DNA from: Lumbricus rubellus
Taxonomy: Eukaryota > Annelida > Clitellata > Crassiclitellata > Lumbricidae
Direction: 5' to 3'
NCBI GenBank assembly: GCA_945859605.1
Contig: OX243827.1
Span: 29,335,141-29,399,140 of the forward strand
DNA length: 64,000 bases
The first letter of the stretch is position 1. Each line of letters starts with the position of its first letter. The position numbers and the translations under genes are program-made. The notes beneath the pieces are model-generated. The model was not told where the DNA came from. It saw only the letters and a program-made list of their open reading frames with translations, and ran no database searches. Of the stretch, positions 35,001 through 44,429 are shown in pieces.

Positions 35001-38000
35001 ACCGTTCTTCGCAAGTCCAAGATAAAGCCTAATTTTTTTTAAGTCAAGCGCTTTGTGTTTTAGAAAAGTTTATTATTTGGTTATATTTTTCTGGAAGCCA
35101 CTTGCCTCTGGTTTTAACCGTTGCGTTAGTCAATTAGTCAATTATTCTAGGCTACTTCCAATATCATTATTTGATACAGAGAGAGTGATGATGTCATCAA
35201 CTCAAGAATTCTATCGTTTTCGATCGCCGGACTAAATTCAAACGCGACATTGAAGCCACCAGTTGAAATAACGTTACGACATAACCAGGTACAGTGTTTG
35301 CCAATCTCAAGACACTCTATGTGAAAGAGACTGTCGCTGAATATTATGCACTTGTAATCATAGGCGTAGGAGACGGGGTCCAGAGGGGGCAATGCCCCCC
35401 CCCAAATTTCGGGCAAGTCTGATTTTTCGGGCAAGCAGACCCGGAAAAATAAAATAAAAATTAGAAAAATTTCACTTTTTTTATTTTCCCGTGTCTTCTT
35501 GCCCGAAAAATCAGACTTGCCCGAACAAACATGGTCGTCAGACCTTTCGAGCAAAAAAGTAACGAACGTGAAATTTCAGAAGATTTTGCCCGGATGACTA
35601 CAAAAAAGGTCGTCAGAATTTTCGGGCAAACATAACGGGAATTTTTCTTTAGATTTCGGCCGGAGGAAAACAAATTTCGGGCAAAAGTCTCATTTTTGCC
35701 CCCCCCCCCCCAACGTTGAAATGTCTCCTACGCCTATGCTTGTAATTATGTTGTATGTTTTATTATCATACATCAACGATTCTCTATGCAGCATATGAAA
35801 TTTATATTATTCGTTTTTTGAATGAGTCTCAGTTTCTAGAAGACTAGAAGATGGCGTGGAACTTTGTTATCCCCAAGATCTTCGACGTTTTTAAGCACAA
35901 TGATGCACAGTCTTGTCTTTACATTCACTGTTATAATAGTCTTTTCGAATGAAGTCCAAGTTTGTAAAATGTGTTGCTTGTAATAATATTGTTATTATAC
36001 TCAGTGATGAAGTAATTCATCTAAAATTCTAAAATTGACTTGCTTTGCCAATGCAGGAAAAACGAATGAACTTTCGACGAACCTGCGCCTTCTGGAACTT
36101 CGACAGGTTGGCATTAAAGTTTGATCCTTCATTGTAATAATTACCTAAGATGATCAACGTTAACCACAATGAGCCTTAGCCTAATTATAGTAGACTACTA
36201 AGTGCCTGCCTGAATCTAAAAATGATTTATGCTGGCAACAATGAGTCAATGATAAAGTATTACACCAATTCTTCTTTCTAACGTTTTGTTACCCAGAGCT
36301 AGTTTCAAGTTGTCATGTCGTTTTCTCATTACGGTGTCATCAGAATTTAAATGTATGTAGGACTGGCTGCAGTAGCCTGTTTGCGTACAATTCGGCATTG
36401 CGTTTGTTTAATTTCATTTGGACTTATCGCCTACTGAATGTTTCAGAGGTGATTGGGATTCCTTTGGGTGTTCGGTGACTTCGACGAATTCAACTCACAC
36501 GATCTGCAGTTGTGATCATCTGACAAACTTCGCCATTTTGATGAGCAGAAATCCTATGGTTAGTATCTGTTGTAAAGACAAACTTTGTAACGGCAGATAG
36601 TACTAGTCGACTTAGGCGGTTAGGCGTAAGATCGGAGCATGTTCTTGACGTACAGTTACACAAATGCAACTTTCCAACATTTCTATGGGCATTAAATTAG
36701 ACCTATGTTCACTGTTACTATCAGGGTCCCACGTGGTAAATTATAGTAGACCTAGAAGTTGTAGCAATGGTAGACCCCATAGGAGCAGTATCAGATTTGC
36801 ACCCGCTGCAGTTGAAATAGAGAGTCAACACTGTTTTGATTAGAATTTCGTTCTTCTAGTTCAACTTAGAGTAATTTAATTGTTATAGCCTATTTCTAGT
36901 AATATGGTTACATTGGCTGGCTATTGTAATATAATATTACAAAGGTTACTCTTACAGTACGACGATACGCTGCTGTCTCTCATTTCTACAATCGGTTGCA
37001 GTATTTCAGTCGCATCGCTCATCCTTACCATCATTATCTACGTCATTACTTGGAAGTAAGTTGCAAAAGTCAACTTGGATTATAAAATATTATTGATGAA
37101 ATGTTTAGCAAATCTATGCCGCGAAAAGTAGTTTTTTAGGCTAATTCAAGAGGTTGGACAAGACAAGTGTGTTTAGCTTGGTTTAATAGGCTGTTAGTTA
37201 TCTCGTTAATTTTCTATCACATTGATATCATTTTTGTACGAAAATGTCAAATGTGATGAGAATTGGATTTGGTTCATAACAGTTATACTGTTTATCTGTT
37301 GCTAACACTTTTTCTTGCATAATGCATTTCCAGTAGGCCTAATTGTTTGTTTCTGTGTTTTGTTAAAAGGCATGTCAAGTCATCCCAGGCAGCACTTCTG
37401 CTTAATCTCTGCATCGCTCTAATCATTGCTTATGCCATTTTCAATGCAGGAGCGGACAAATTCGACTTCAAGGTACATGTGTACTCGAGATATAGAAACA
37501 TAATCGAAAATGATGTGGACGCGTTGTAACAATAATTATAAGGTTACTTGTTCTCACTCTGAAGCACAGTCGCTTGATGATGAGGATTCCTCTATCCTCG
37601 TTGTTCTGGTGAAAATGTTTTGGGAGTTAATTCTTAGTTTCGAAGTCGAGAAGTAGGACTACGTCCTCATACTTCCAAACTAACTTTAAAATTTGAGCTT
37701 ACGAGGACTATAACTTAGAAAAAAGCCATAGGCCTAGATATAGTGTGTCGCTAAGTTATGCTTCTGTGGCGTACCAGGGGGTGAGTCAACAGACACTACA
37801 GGCTCCTTACCTCGCCTATCGCCCCGCTGCGACCCATCGCCCTCAGGTTCGATGGCATCACTTAGCGGTGCCGTTTCAGCGGCCGGAAGAAACTCGGTCT
37901 TACCAGGACGCCGTGAGTCTCCCGGGTCACTGTGCGCTGCGGGAGTCCCGCCAGCGACTTCTCTCTCGGGAGAAGACGACCCCGAGACCGACGCCTGCGA

Positions 38001-41000
38001 CCGGCTGGCCCGCCCGGCTATCTCAGACCCGCTCTCTGCCTCATCCGCGGTCGCCGAGTAGGAGACGTCCTGAGCACAAGGATGACCGACGCTCAACACA
38101 GGGTTCTTGTTCCCGCAGGCAGAGTGGCCTCGCCGGGCGCCGCTTGTCGCGGCGGCAGTCCCCGTCTTCTTGCCCGACTTGTCGCTACCTTTCGTGATCA
38201 CGCGGCACCTGGCCGCCACCGAACCACCACCACCACTGGGGAAGACTACCGATTCTCTCATCACCGCTGACCGCGTCGCCTGAAACCAGGGCCAGTCCGT
38301 CGGGCTTAACCCGGGGACTCTAACCGAGGCCCGTCTCATCGTGCCGATCACAATCGACCAAGTGACGATTAACAAACAGACACTCCGACGGTCGGAGGCG
38401 GTCCGTAGGCCCGATAGAAACTGAAGCCAACGACGGTCGCCCTCCGTCACCGTGCACGAAAAATACACCAACAGAAACTCTGCGAATGCGCCCGCACCGA
38501 AGCCGCGGCGTTCGCCTCGGGTGCTCGCCTCACCCGCTCTCCCGACCCGAACAATCACCAAAGACACCGGGACCACCGGACAAACGCGGGTCGCCGACCT
38601 GGCAGAAGACCGCAGGAACCAACACTTGCGCCACCGGTGAACCACTAGGGACGACCGGGGCGAACTCAAGACTTCCAAGTGCCCTTGTCTCACGCACACC
38701 AAGATGCGACGCGCGCTGCCCAAACGCCGCCACTGCCGGAAAGTTTTCCCCTGAAACACTTAGCCGGAAACTCACAAGAGCGTCATGGTGCGTTGCTGTT
38801 CTGTTTCGGTAGATTCCAGGTAAAAATAAAAGGCCGGGAGGCCTGGGGAACAGGTAACGGAAAACCCGCGTCTACGAAGAGACTGATATTTTATAGGTTT
38901 TCTAATGGCGCTTATCGCCCTTACTCTCAACAGTTACTGACCTCAGTGGTAAGTCCCTTGCAAAACACTTGGTCTTATCTAGCACTGTTAACGTAAAAAA
39001 GACTACCTTGCAAAGCCCTCAGCTTGCCTGGACTCCTGGTCCACCACTTACTCCCTACTCAACTGTGAGCAACAGAATCTAGAAAGTGACGATTCACACG
39101 AAGATTCTAATCAACCGATGACCCAGATCGCTCTCAACACAGCAAGAGTCCAATGTCGGCTGACAGACAATCTAAACTCCGCAAGAAACACTCGGTACCC
39201 AAAGTAACACACTATCGCCAGAATCCCGTGTCGGTTGGCAGACAGTCGATTATCCACCACCAAGGACCTGCAAAATTAAAGTTACACACGAACTCACACA
39301 GATCGGCATCACACAGCACGATCAAGGATACAACCGTCGTGTTCTTCACAGAGGGGATCCCAACCCAGCTCTCAGAAACAACGACACAGGTAACACGTAC
39401 AATGTAACTTAGACTATAACCAACAGTCAACGTAACCTTCACAGAATACTGCGATCGCCCACTAGGCGTATCACGAATACGGAATTCTTCCCTGAGCTGT
39501 CACGCAGCCTCAGCAGCTCAAACCCCAGCGATCGATGACAAGAAACCTCCCTGACAGATCAGCCGCAAATCCTCACCACAACAGCGTTGTTCCAACTATG
39601 AACCAGGATCGCCGTAGTTGCGTTCGAACGTGGCCAAGCCACACTGTAGGAGACAGACGAACACAACCGAATACACTGTAGAAAGTCGCAGCAGAGAACG
39701 CTTTAACAATCTAAGCACGTATGGAGGAAACGCTTCCTCCACGATATAAGCGGCGCACCGTGTGGCACGTCTTAGTCCACCGGTAGAATACATAATGACG
39801 CTCTATACTTTGGCCTAAAAAGTATACTTGGTCTTACATAGGAAGAATCTGAAACCTAAACTATAAACCTGTCTCAAAACGAAACCGGTTTCAGGTACAA
39901 GACTCATAGCCAAAAGACTACCCAACGAGAGTCATGCTTACTCCAGCCAAGTCTCGGTAAGTAGTTATTTTGTCTTATACCTCTTGTGGCAAATCCGCCA
40001 CACTTCAATGTAAACCGACTAAGTGCCGTGGTGAGTGGGTTACAACAAAGTAGGCTAATCATACTGTGATCAGATGAAAGGTTTCAATAATAGGCCTACG
40101 CCACTACACTGAATATCTTTTATAACACTCATGCTGAAGCAGAAATTTTCTGCAAAGAGCGATAAACCAAAATAATATTATTATTGAACTGGGAGCTGTT
40201 TGGACTGTCATAGGTCGGTTGCCAAGCCGTTGCCATTCTGTTGCACTACTTCCTGCTGGTCGCTTTTTTCACCATGTTGGCTGAAGGCATCGATATGGTG
40301 CTATACATCTTCTTTGTCTTCCACATCAGAAGAGCCAGGGACACCATCGTGCTCATTGCTTCCGCTTGGGGTAGGCATGTTCATCATTGGGTTCCGTTCT
40401 TTTATGCTGCGAAATATTCTTTACAATGATGAAACACAACTGAAATGTTATAAAGACCTTCTTTAATAAACGAATAGCGTATTGTGGGCTAAAGCATCTT
40501 CATATTTAGGGACTTTGGCCTATATGACTTCACTCATTTGCCAATTGGTAAGCTCAATTGCTTCTACTTTTAGTTTGACTTGCGTCTATCTCATTCTATC
40601 ACTCTTGCGTTACACATTTTCAATTTTGAATGCTTGTCAGTTGACTTATTTTTTGCAGTTCTACCACTCATCATTATTGGAGTGTCTCTTGGAGTCACAA
40701 AGTTTGAAGGATACGGTCATACAAAAGCGTTAGTAACTTTTAAAATTGTAGGGTAAATACAAACACGAATTTGAAGTCCTCAGAAACATTTTTGTCATGC
40801 GTTACATTGCACTTTTGTTTAATTTAAGCCTTTCAGACGAGCTATTGCTGCACAGGATCTCGACAAACAGGCGCAGTTCCTAATGGTATCGCCCTGTTCT
40901 TAAACGTTGTATTAATTGATAGGCTAAGTCTTTTCGCAGGCTGCATCCGTGGATGCAGAATGTAATAGCAATGCACCATAAGTAGAAACGATCAGTAATT

Positions 41001-44000
41001 ATTAATCATTCATCCGCTCACTAAATTTTGAATTTCTATAGCGCCTCTTTAGTGGAATTGGTAGAAGTGCCTGACACAAAAGTGTGGTATTGGTTTGAAC
41101 AAAATACGTTAAAGAAAAACATTAATGATGATGTATATTTATAGACCGATTTACCTGGTTGCAGATGTTGGCTGTCGATTGATAACGGTCTCATCTGGGC
41201 TTTCATTGGTCCCGTCATGTGTATCATCGCGGCAAGTGCTCTGTAATATTATCTGCATATTTCAGTATTATTGTGTCTAAACATGTGGGATAGAATAATT
41301 ATATAAGGCTCTTGATAATTGCTTCTTAAATGCATGCTGCCTATACGTAATTCTGCGTCTTTGAGTGAACTACAATTGGTCTTTCGCAAAGATGTTAAGA
41401 AACTGGGAATCTGCGATTTCGTGCAAACCTGGACTCCACGATAAGAACAAGACAACACTGATTCATAGCAAAAGAAAGTTTTGCCTATTAGGCTAATAAA
41501 ACTAATATTTTGTGACTAAGCCATTCTCTAAAATAATGGATCAAAGCTGAACAACAGCTCGTGGCAAATAGCCTACACTCACGTAGCCTATGTCTTTCAA
41601 TTCAGACCTTTCAACAATAGGCCTAATTATTGCAACCAATATTCACCAACTTATCTAATCTTTTGGATACTGATCTAATTTGCCTATTCCTTACCTTTCT
41701 TGCATTAGCCTTCACTTTGCACTGACACTAGCGCTAAAGAAAATAGTAATTATTATTGATAATAGCCGAAGCATTGGTATATCACCAGGCAATATTGTTG
41801 GATGTTTTCGATCTGGGCAATAATATTACTTTTCTATTTGGATTCATCTTTTATGCAGATCAACATGGTCATTCTGATTATCATTCTGAGGTTGATATCG
41901 CAGAAGAGGGCCTTACTTGCTAAGAACTCAAGGAAGAGGGTCGAGATAAGGTAAACACTTGCATAAGAACATTTCTGCTATCGGTCAGAATTTCATATTA
42001 ATTTTGCTCAACACATTTATTGAAATTACCCATTTTGAATGAACTAATCTAAGATCATTGTACAAGCGTAGAAAATAAGGGCTGAAAAATTGTTTATGAT
42101 TCGCTCTTGAATCTTATTATTGAATAATCTAGCAAGGTGTGCCGTCACTTCCTGTGGCCTGAGAAGCCATGCTATTTTTAGAACAGGAAATCAGCGTAGG
42201 GCGCATGACTGCGCCAGACCACGTCCTCATGCAACTGCTACCAGTCCATAGCTTTAATGCCACAGTAGATTCTCGTTTCCCACAAAGTTGATAAGCTTAT
42301 TCGACATACGTTAGTTTGACAATCTTTCCGAGTTCTCTGTGTTATAGAAATTATAGGCCTCATTCTGTCGCCTTACATTTACTAAGTGACTATGAAAATT
42401 ACAAAAAAGGAACAGCTTTAGATTGCCAGTCTGCATTTACAGCTGTATCCTGTATTCAAGACGTTCATAACAGTGTCATTTTTGTGGGTGCGTGTGTTTT
42501 TAAAAGAGCGACGATTTGGAATCTGTCGGTGATGTGTCCGGTGCTTGGGATTGGTTGGCTCTTTGGCGTCTTCTCCGTCTTCTTCGATCACGTTGCCTTC
42601 CAATACGTGTTTGTCATCGCCAATTCGCTGCATGTAAGTTCGTCTCTTTGTGAAATCGTATGGCTACATAGACCTATCATGATATCATGAAAGTCATAAG
42701 TACAACCTAAGCCAGTTTGAGACGTATTAAAGGCACTATATTTTCACTAAACATGCACGAATATAAAATAACTGTCTAGAAAATGTTACGATTTAATCAA
42801 CCTTACTAACCTGCTGCGTGCGTTCGACAGCTTGCCCTGTATCAGACATGATCTTTTATCTGTCTAAACGTAGCTTATGTTTAAGGTCTCGGATATAGTT
42901 TGGTTGCAGCTAATCTCAAACGAAAATCTCGACATAGAGACCCTACTTAACGGGCCTACTTGATGGTTGGTGTGGTTTTGAAGTAACACCCCTGTATGAC
43001 AAGCAGGCATGATTCTATTAGTTCAATTAGATTTTTGTTCCACGAAACAAGTTCATCATCATCCTGATGAATTTTCAAGAAGTGATGGACGCTTTATTTT
43101 TATATTGTTTGTTTTTCAACAGGGACTGCTTATCTTTATCATTTACGCACTTTTCCACAACAAGGTTAGCCAACTCATTTATTATCATTATTTTGGAATT
43201 CAATTGCAATTAGATTTCATAAACAAGAAATTTAAGGCGCGAGTCAACTTTGCAAGTGGCATCGCATATTTAAATTGTCGGGGGAGAAGATAGGCCTACC
43301 GGTAGCTACGCTTTTTTTCACTATAGGCCTACAAGTATCCTCTGTTTACTCAAATGAAGAGCGATCCTGAAACTTTTGACATGTTGGAAACAACTCTCAT
43401 AATCCTTTTTGAGATGCTGGTACGCAGTGCAGTTTCAAGTTCTATTAGCATCGATTGTTACTGGTGTCCACGTATACCGTATTCTTTTATTAGACTATAT
43501 AATTATTACTCGTGTTGGGTGAATAGCGGTTGCAGTGTTGCACGGTAGTCGTGTGGTCAACGGGTAGATTATTTTGGACTTCAAACCATACTAGGTCTAC
43601 TGTAAAATTGTGTTGCACAGTTTCAACTTCTCTTGGACTGCAAAGGTTTGTTTCATTGTCTACGGTTTAATCTTGCCAACCAACTCCGTTTATTATTATG
43701 CACAGCTATCACTGTGTGCTTTTAGAAAGTGAACGAGAAGATTTCCTCTGCGTATTCAAACTGCTTTGGCCACTGTGGAAAGACCGACCAGAGCGTCTCC
43801 ACCAAACTGTCTTCGTCACAAGATCATTCTACAAGCTCAACATCTAACACTCAGTTGACGTTTGCACTAGATCAGTCTACAAGCGGAGCAGCACCAACCT
43901 ATGGAGTGAAAGCAGCCACTCGTATGACCTCCGCAAGAGAACCGGGAATCTGTGGCTCTGGTGCTCTGTTGCTGCCCAAAAAACATCCTCAAAAAGGACA

Positions 44001-44010
44001 AAAGAAATGA
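18795..44010 (+). CDS. Gene B: adhesion GPCR with L1CAM/neuroglian-type Ig1-4 ectodomain
   Basis: Complete model of 27 coding exons, 3477 nt, 1158 aa: 18795-18855, 19532-19637, 24355-24728, 25212-25340, 25580-25688, 26447-26634, 27025-27165, 28391-28564, 29294-29400, 30221-30427, 30724-30912, 32470-32538, 33232-33340, 33953-34072, 34837-34918, 35180-35288, 36057-36106, 36447-36558, 36958-37055, 37370-37472, 40214-40370, 40659-40728, 41165-41231, 41859-41950, 42507-42633, 43123-43164, 43726-44010. All phases join. Order: signal peptide ([17 protein letters not shown]), four Ig domains, stalk, GAIN, GPS cleaving at HL/T, seven TM helices, Ser/Thr-rich tail. It should act at the plasma membrane as a self-cleaved receptor whose tethered agonist starts TNFAILM. 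One intron (41232-41858) uses a GC donor. Ligand and G protein are unknown. The start is the second ATG because the first is out of frame. Confidence 0.87.
20690..21664 (+). mobile_element. Nested piggyBac-like non-autonomous element (975 bp)
   Basis: It starts CCCTCGGGCTACCA, ends TGGTAGCCTGAGGG, and is bounded by TTAA at 20686-20689 and 21665-21668. The interior repeats, in reverse orientation, the element at 12339-13343 (GTGGTATCCACCCC, AGTTATGATATCTCA, GGTGGTAACCACCCCC). It inserted at the last codons of the mariner transposase, after HHFEHLL. Confidence 0.85.
21665..22333 (-). pseudogene. Defective mariner transposase
   Basis: Cut-and-paste transposase (DDE/D). Visible: the N-terminal helix-turn-helix region [20 protein letters not shown], then a junction to [33 protein letters not shown] (second catalytic Asp), [17 protein letters not shown] (third Asp) and a C-terminal GHHFEHLL. 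A 1-nt frameshift separates the ATG (22333) from GYSSRR, and a block of roughly 100 residues between the DNA-binding part and RLLRTRP is missing, so it cannot be active. The stop codon region is displaced by the nested element. Confidence 0.88.
22951..23004. repeat. (TA)n microsatellite
   Basis: Pure alternating TA run immediately left of the second mariner element; the run resumes briefly after 24027, so the transposon landed inside it, consistent with TA target choice. Confidence 0.97.
23005..24027 (+). mobile_element. Second mariner-type element, CAGGGTGGCGCAGAAAAAAC ends
   Basis: Inverted ends CAGGGTGGCGCAGAAAAAAC and GTTTTTTCTGCGCCACCCTG are perfect for 20 bp and continue to CGGACTA. 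TA flanks both sides. About 1.0 kb long, with a degenerate transposase on the + strand. It lies in the Ig1 intron of gene B. Confidence 0.93.
23182..23880 (+). pseudogene. Degenerate mariner transposase
   Basis: Begins [20 protein letters not shown] and [18 protein letters not shown] (helix-turn-helix region), then breaks by frameshift near 23340 and by internal deletion before [15 protein letters not shown] (the catalytic block, nt about 23535-23580). Downstream [16 protein letters not shown] is followed by TAG where mariners have Trp. The end GGHHFDLNF matches the family C-terminus. Inactive by several independent lesions. Confidence 0.85.
24985..25075. repeat. GAACGGACGACA-type short tandem motif shared with locus A
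   Basis: CATTTGAACGGACGACACTTGAACGG and later ACAGAAGAACGAG..CGACA recur here and at about 4130-4205, in the same Ig2 intron of B and A. It predates the duplication. It has no coding sense. Confidence 0.6.
27389..27589 (+). mobile_element. tRNA-derived SINE with 12-bp target duplication
   Basis: The head resembles a tRNA with A box TGGTCGAGTGGG and B box GGTACGATTCCC, the internal RNA polymerase III promoter. A tRNA-unrelated body follows, ending CCCGAAGTACTACA. The 12-mer ATGCGATGATTC flanks it exactly (27377-27388 and 27590-27601). The paralogous intron of locus A (about 7550-7580) keeps the empty site, so insertion followed the A/B duplication. It is not a functional tRNA gene. Confidence 0.9.
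27788..27851. repeat. 13-bp inverted repeat, motif shared with 62246-62295
   Basis: GTGGCAGGACGGC (27788-27800) and GCCGTCCTGCCAC (27839-27851) are perfect complements. The surrounding CTTAAAGTGTG..GGACGG.CATGGACGGCGTC reappears at about 62246, indicating a dispersed repeat of unknown class. Confidence 0.6.
30960..31810. repeat. Cryptic simple repeats based on GAACTGAAATTA
   Basis: Two patches (about 30985-31165 and 31680-31810) of imperfect GAACTGAAAT, GAACGAAAAT and TAGAA units in a gene B intron. Similar GAACGAAAAT-rich stretches occur near 8935-9060, 11560-11700 and 28655-28810. No exon is seen. Confidence 0.55.
34082..34501 (-). mobile_element. 5'-truncated LINE with ORF2 C-terminus, flanked by 11-bp duplication
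   Basis: The minus strand encodes [56 protein letters not shown] and [12 protein letters not shown], the characteristic C-terminal tail of a non-LTR retrotransposon ORF2. The 3' end (left) is a (TGA)n tail. CGGTAGTAAAT is repeated exactly at 34071-34081 and 34502-34512. The duplicated target spans the splice donor of the GAIN exon ending at 34072, so the insertion starts 9 bases into the intron. Confidence 0.9.
35359..35738. mobile_element. hAT-type MITE with CATAGGCGTAGGAGAC ends
   Basis: Perfect 16-bp inverted ends and a perfect 8-bp duplication CTTGTAAT (35351-35358 and 35739-35746). The interior holds repeated CCCGAAATTT/TTCGGGCAA and GTCGTCAGA motifs and C-runs. It is in the intron before the TCAFWNF exon of gene B. 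Confidence 0.9.
36057..36558 (+). other. Gene B GPS motif split over two exons
   Basis: TCAFWNF lies on exon 36057-36106; [16 protein letters not shown] and TNFAILM on exon 36447-36558. Cleavage is expected between Leu and Thr, freeing [11 protein letters not shown] as the N-terminus of the membrane fragment, the tethered agonist. Gene C has the same [11 protein letters not shown]. Confidence 0.92.
37765..40002. mobile_element. 2.2-kb GC-rich insertion, possible LTR-type element remnant
   Basis: This block expands the TM2-TM3 intron of gene B to 2.7 kb; in gene C the same intron is about 320 bp. It begins TGTGGCG and ends CGCCACA (TG...CA inverted termini) and CTTC flanks both ends (37761-37764 and 40003-40006), as an LTR element with a 4-bp duplication would. 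The left 1 kb is strongly GC-rich and open in several frames on both strands, including a 341-codon minus-strand frame, but no gag, protease, RT or integrase motif is recognisable. Paired LTRs were not found. Class unresolved. Confidence 0.5.
41232..41858 (+). other. GC-AG intron between ECL2 and TM5 of gene B
   Basis: The exon ends ATC ATC GCG and the intron starts GCAAGT; no GT donor fits the phase. Gene C has the identical arrangement (donor at 59196). The otherwise strong consensus after GC is typical of the minor GC-AG class. Confidence 0.8.
43726..44010 (+). other. Gene B cytoplasmic tail exon
   Basis: [20 protein letters not shown] starts the tail, followed by a long Ser/Thr/Gln-rich stretch and a basic end ([10 protein letters not shown], stop TGA). 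Such Ser/Thr-rich tails are candidate phosphorylation sites, but no defined motif such as a PDZ ligand ends it. Gene C diverges after the first 30 residues and is much shorter. Confidence 0.85.
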
Positions 44011-44189
44011 TCCTATGTGCAGCTTTGGGGCAGACAATCCCTTTGAATTGTACATGGAAATGTCATTGTAATCTTCTATAATATAACTCATTATTTTCTT
44101 TCATTCATTATATGGATTTATATAGTGTCCCTTCAAGAAAAAATACTCAGAGGTGCTCCCAGCCAAGTCATGGCGAAAGAATTTTTTTT

Positions 44190-44429
44190 AGATTTATGAA
44201 ACAATATCTAACCAGCTCTAACCCAGCCTACGTTTCATTAGCCAACATCCAGATGAATTCAGCACAAGAGCCGCAGTCTCCAAATGCCAAAAGTGGTCTA
44301 CAGGACAGTGTGCAACATGGTGAAAGTGATGACGAAAAAGAAGCATTAATTATAAGAACTAGGCTACTCGATAATTCTAGACTTCCTCGTTTATCACCCG
44401 TGAGACTGATCGGTGGTTTCATTTACTAA
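44190..44429 (+). other. Open frame downstream of gene B, possible remnant 3' coding sequence
   Basis: After a T-rich AG acceptor-like site, a frame reads FMKQYLTSSNPAYVSLANIQ, then a polar segment with ESDDEKEALI, ending at 44429. Its start phase does not fit the TM7 exon directly. The sequence just before it (44115-44170) is a dispersed repeat. The last 25 bases match gene C at 61619-61640, so it is old shared sequence, probably 3' UTR or a lost alternative end. Confidence 0.25.

Larger units (their letters stand above)
30221..36558 (+). other. Gene B GAIN domain including GPS
   Basis: The GAIN domain autoproteolyses adhesion GPCRs. The exon at 30724-30912 gives the entry helix ([28 protein letters not shown]); 32470-32538 gives [16 protein letters not shown], matching the NLL-N-S-W-L GAIN helix; 33232-33340 and 33953-34072 supply the next helix and strands ([11 protein letters not shown]); 34837-34918 gives [15 protein letters not shown]; 35180-35288 ends EITLRHNQ; 36057-36106 gives TCAFWNF; 36447-36558 holds [20 protein letters not shown] then [10 protein letters not shown]. 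All four GPS cysteines and the HL/T cleavage triad are intact. Exon 30221-30427 is a second, hydrophilic version of the entry exon. Confidence 0.85.
36958..43164 (+). other. Gene B seven-transmembrane region
   Basis: TM1 (36958-37055) [22 protein letters not shown]2 (37370-37472) [20 protein letters not shown]3 (40214-40370) opening with the conserved Cys and [22 protein letters not shown]4 (40659-40728) [15 protein letters not shown]2 Cys-Trp and TM5 (41165-41231, 41859-41950) [22 protein letters not shown]6 (42507-42633) [18 protein letters not shown]7 FVIANSLH and [14 protein letters not shown] (43123-43164). The TM3 and ECL2 cysteines that form the class B2 disulfide are kept. Confidence 0.92.

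Noticed and set aside
37734..38759. 341-codon minus-strand frame as a real gene.
   Set aside because: Both strands are open in this GC-rich block, composition is R/S/G/P-biased without domains, and the frame runs past the inferred edge of the insertion.
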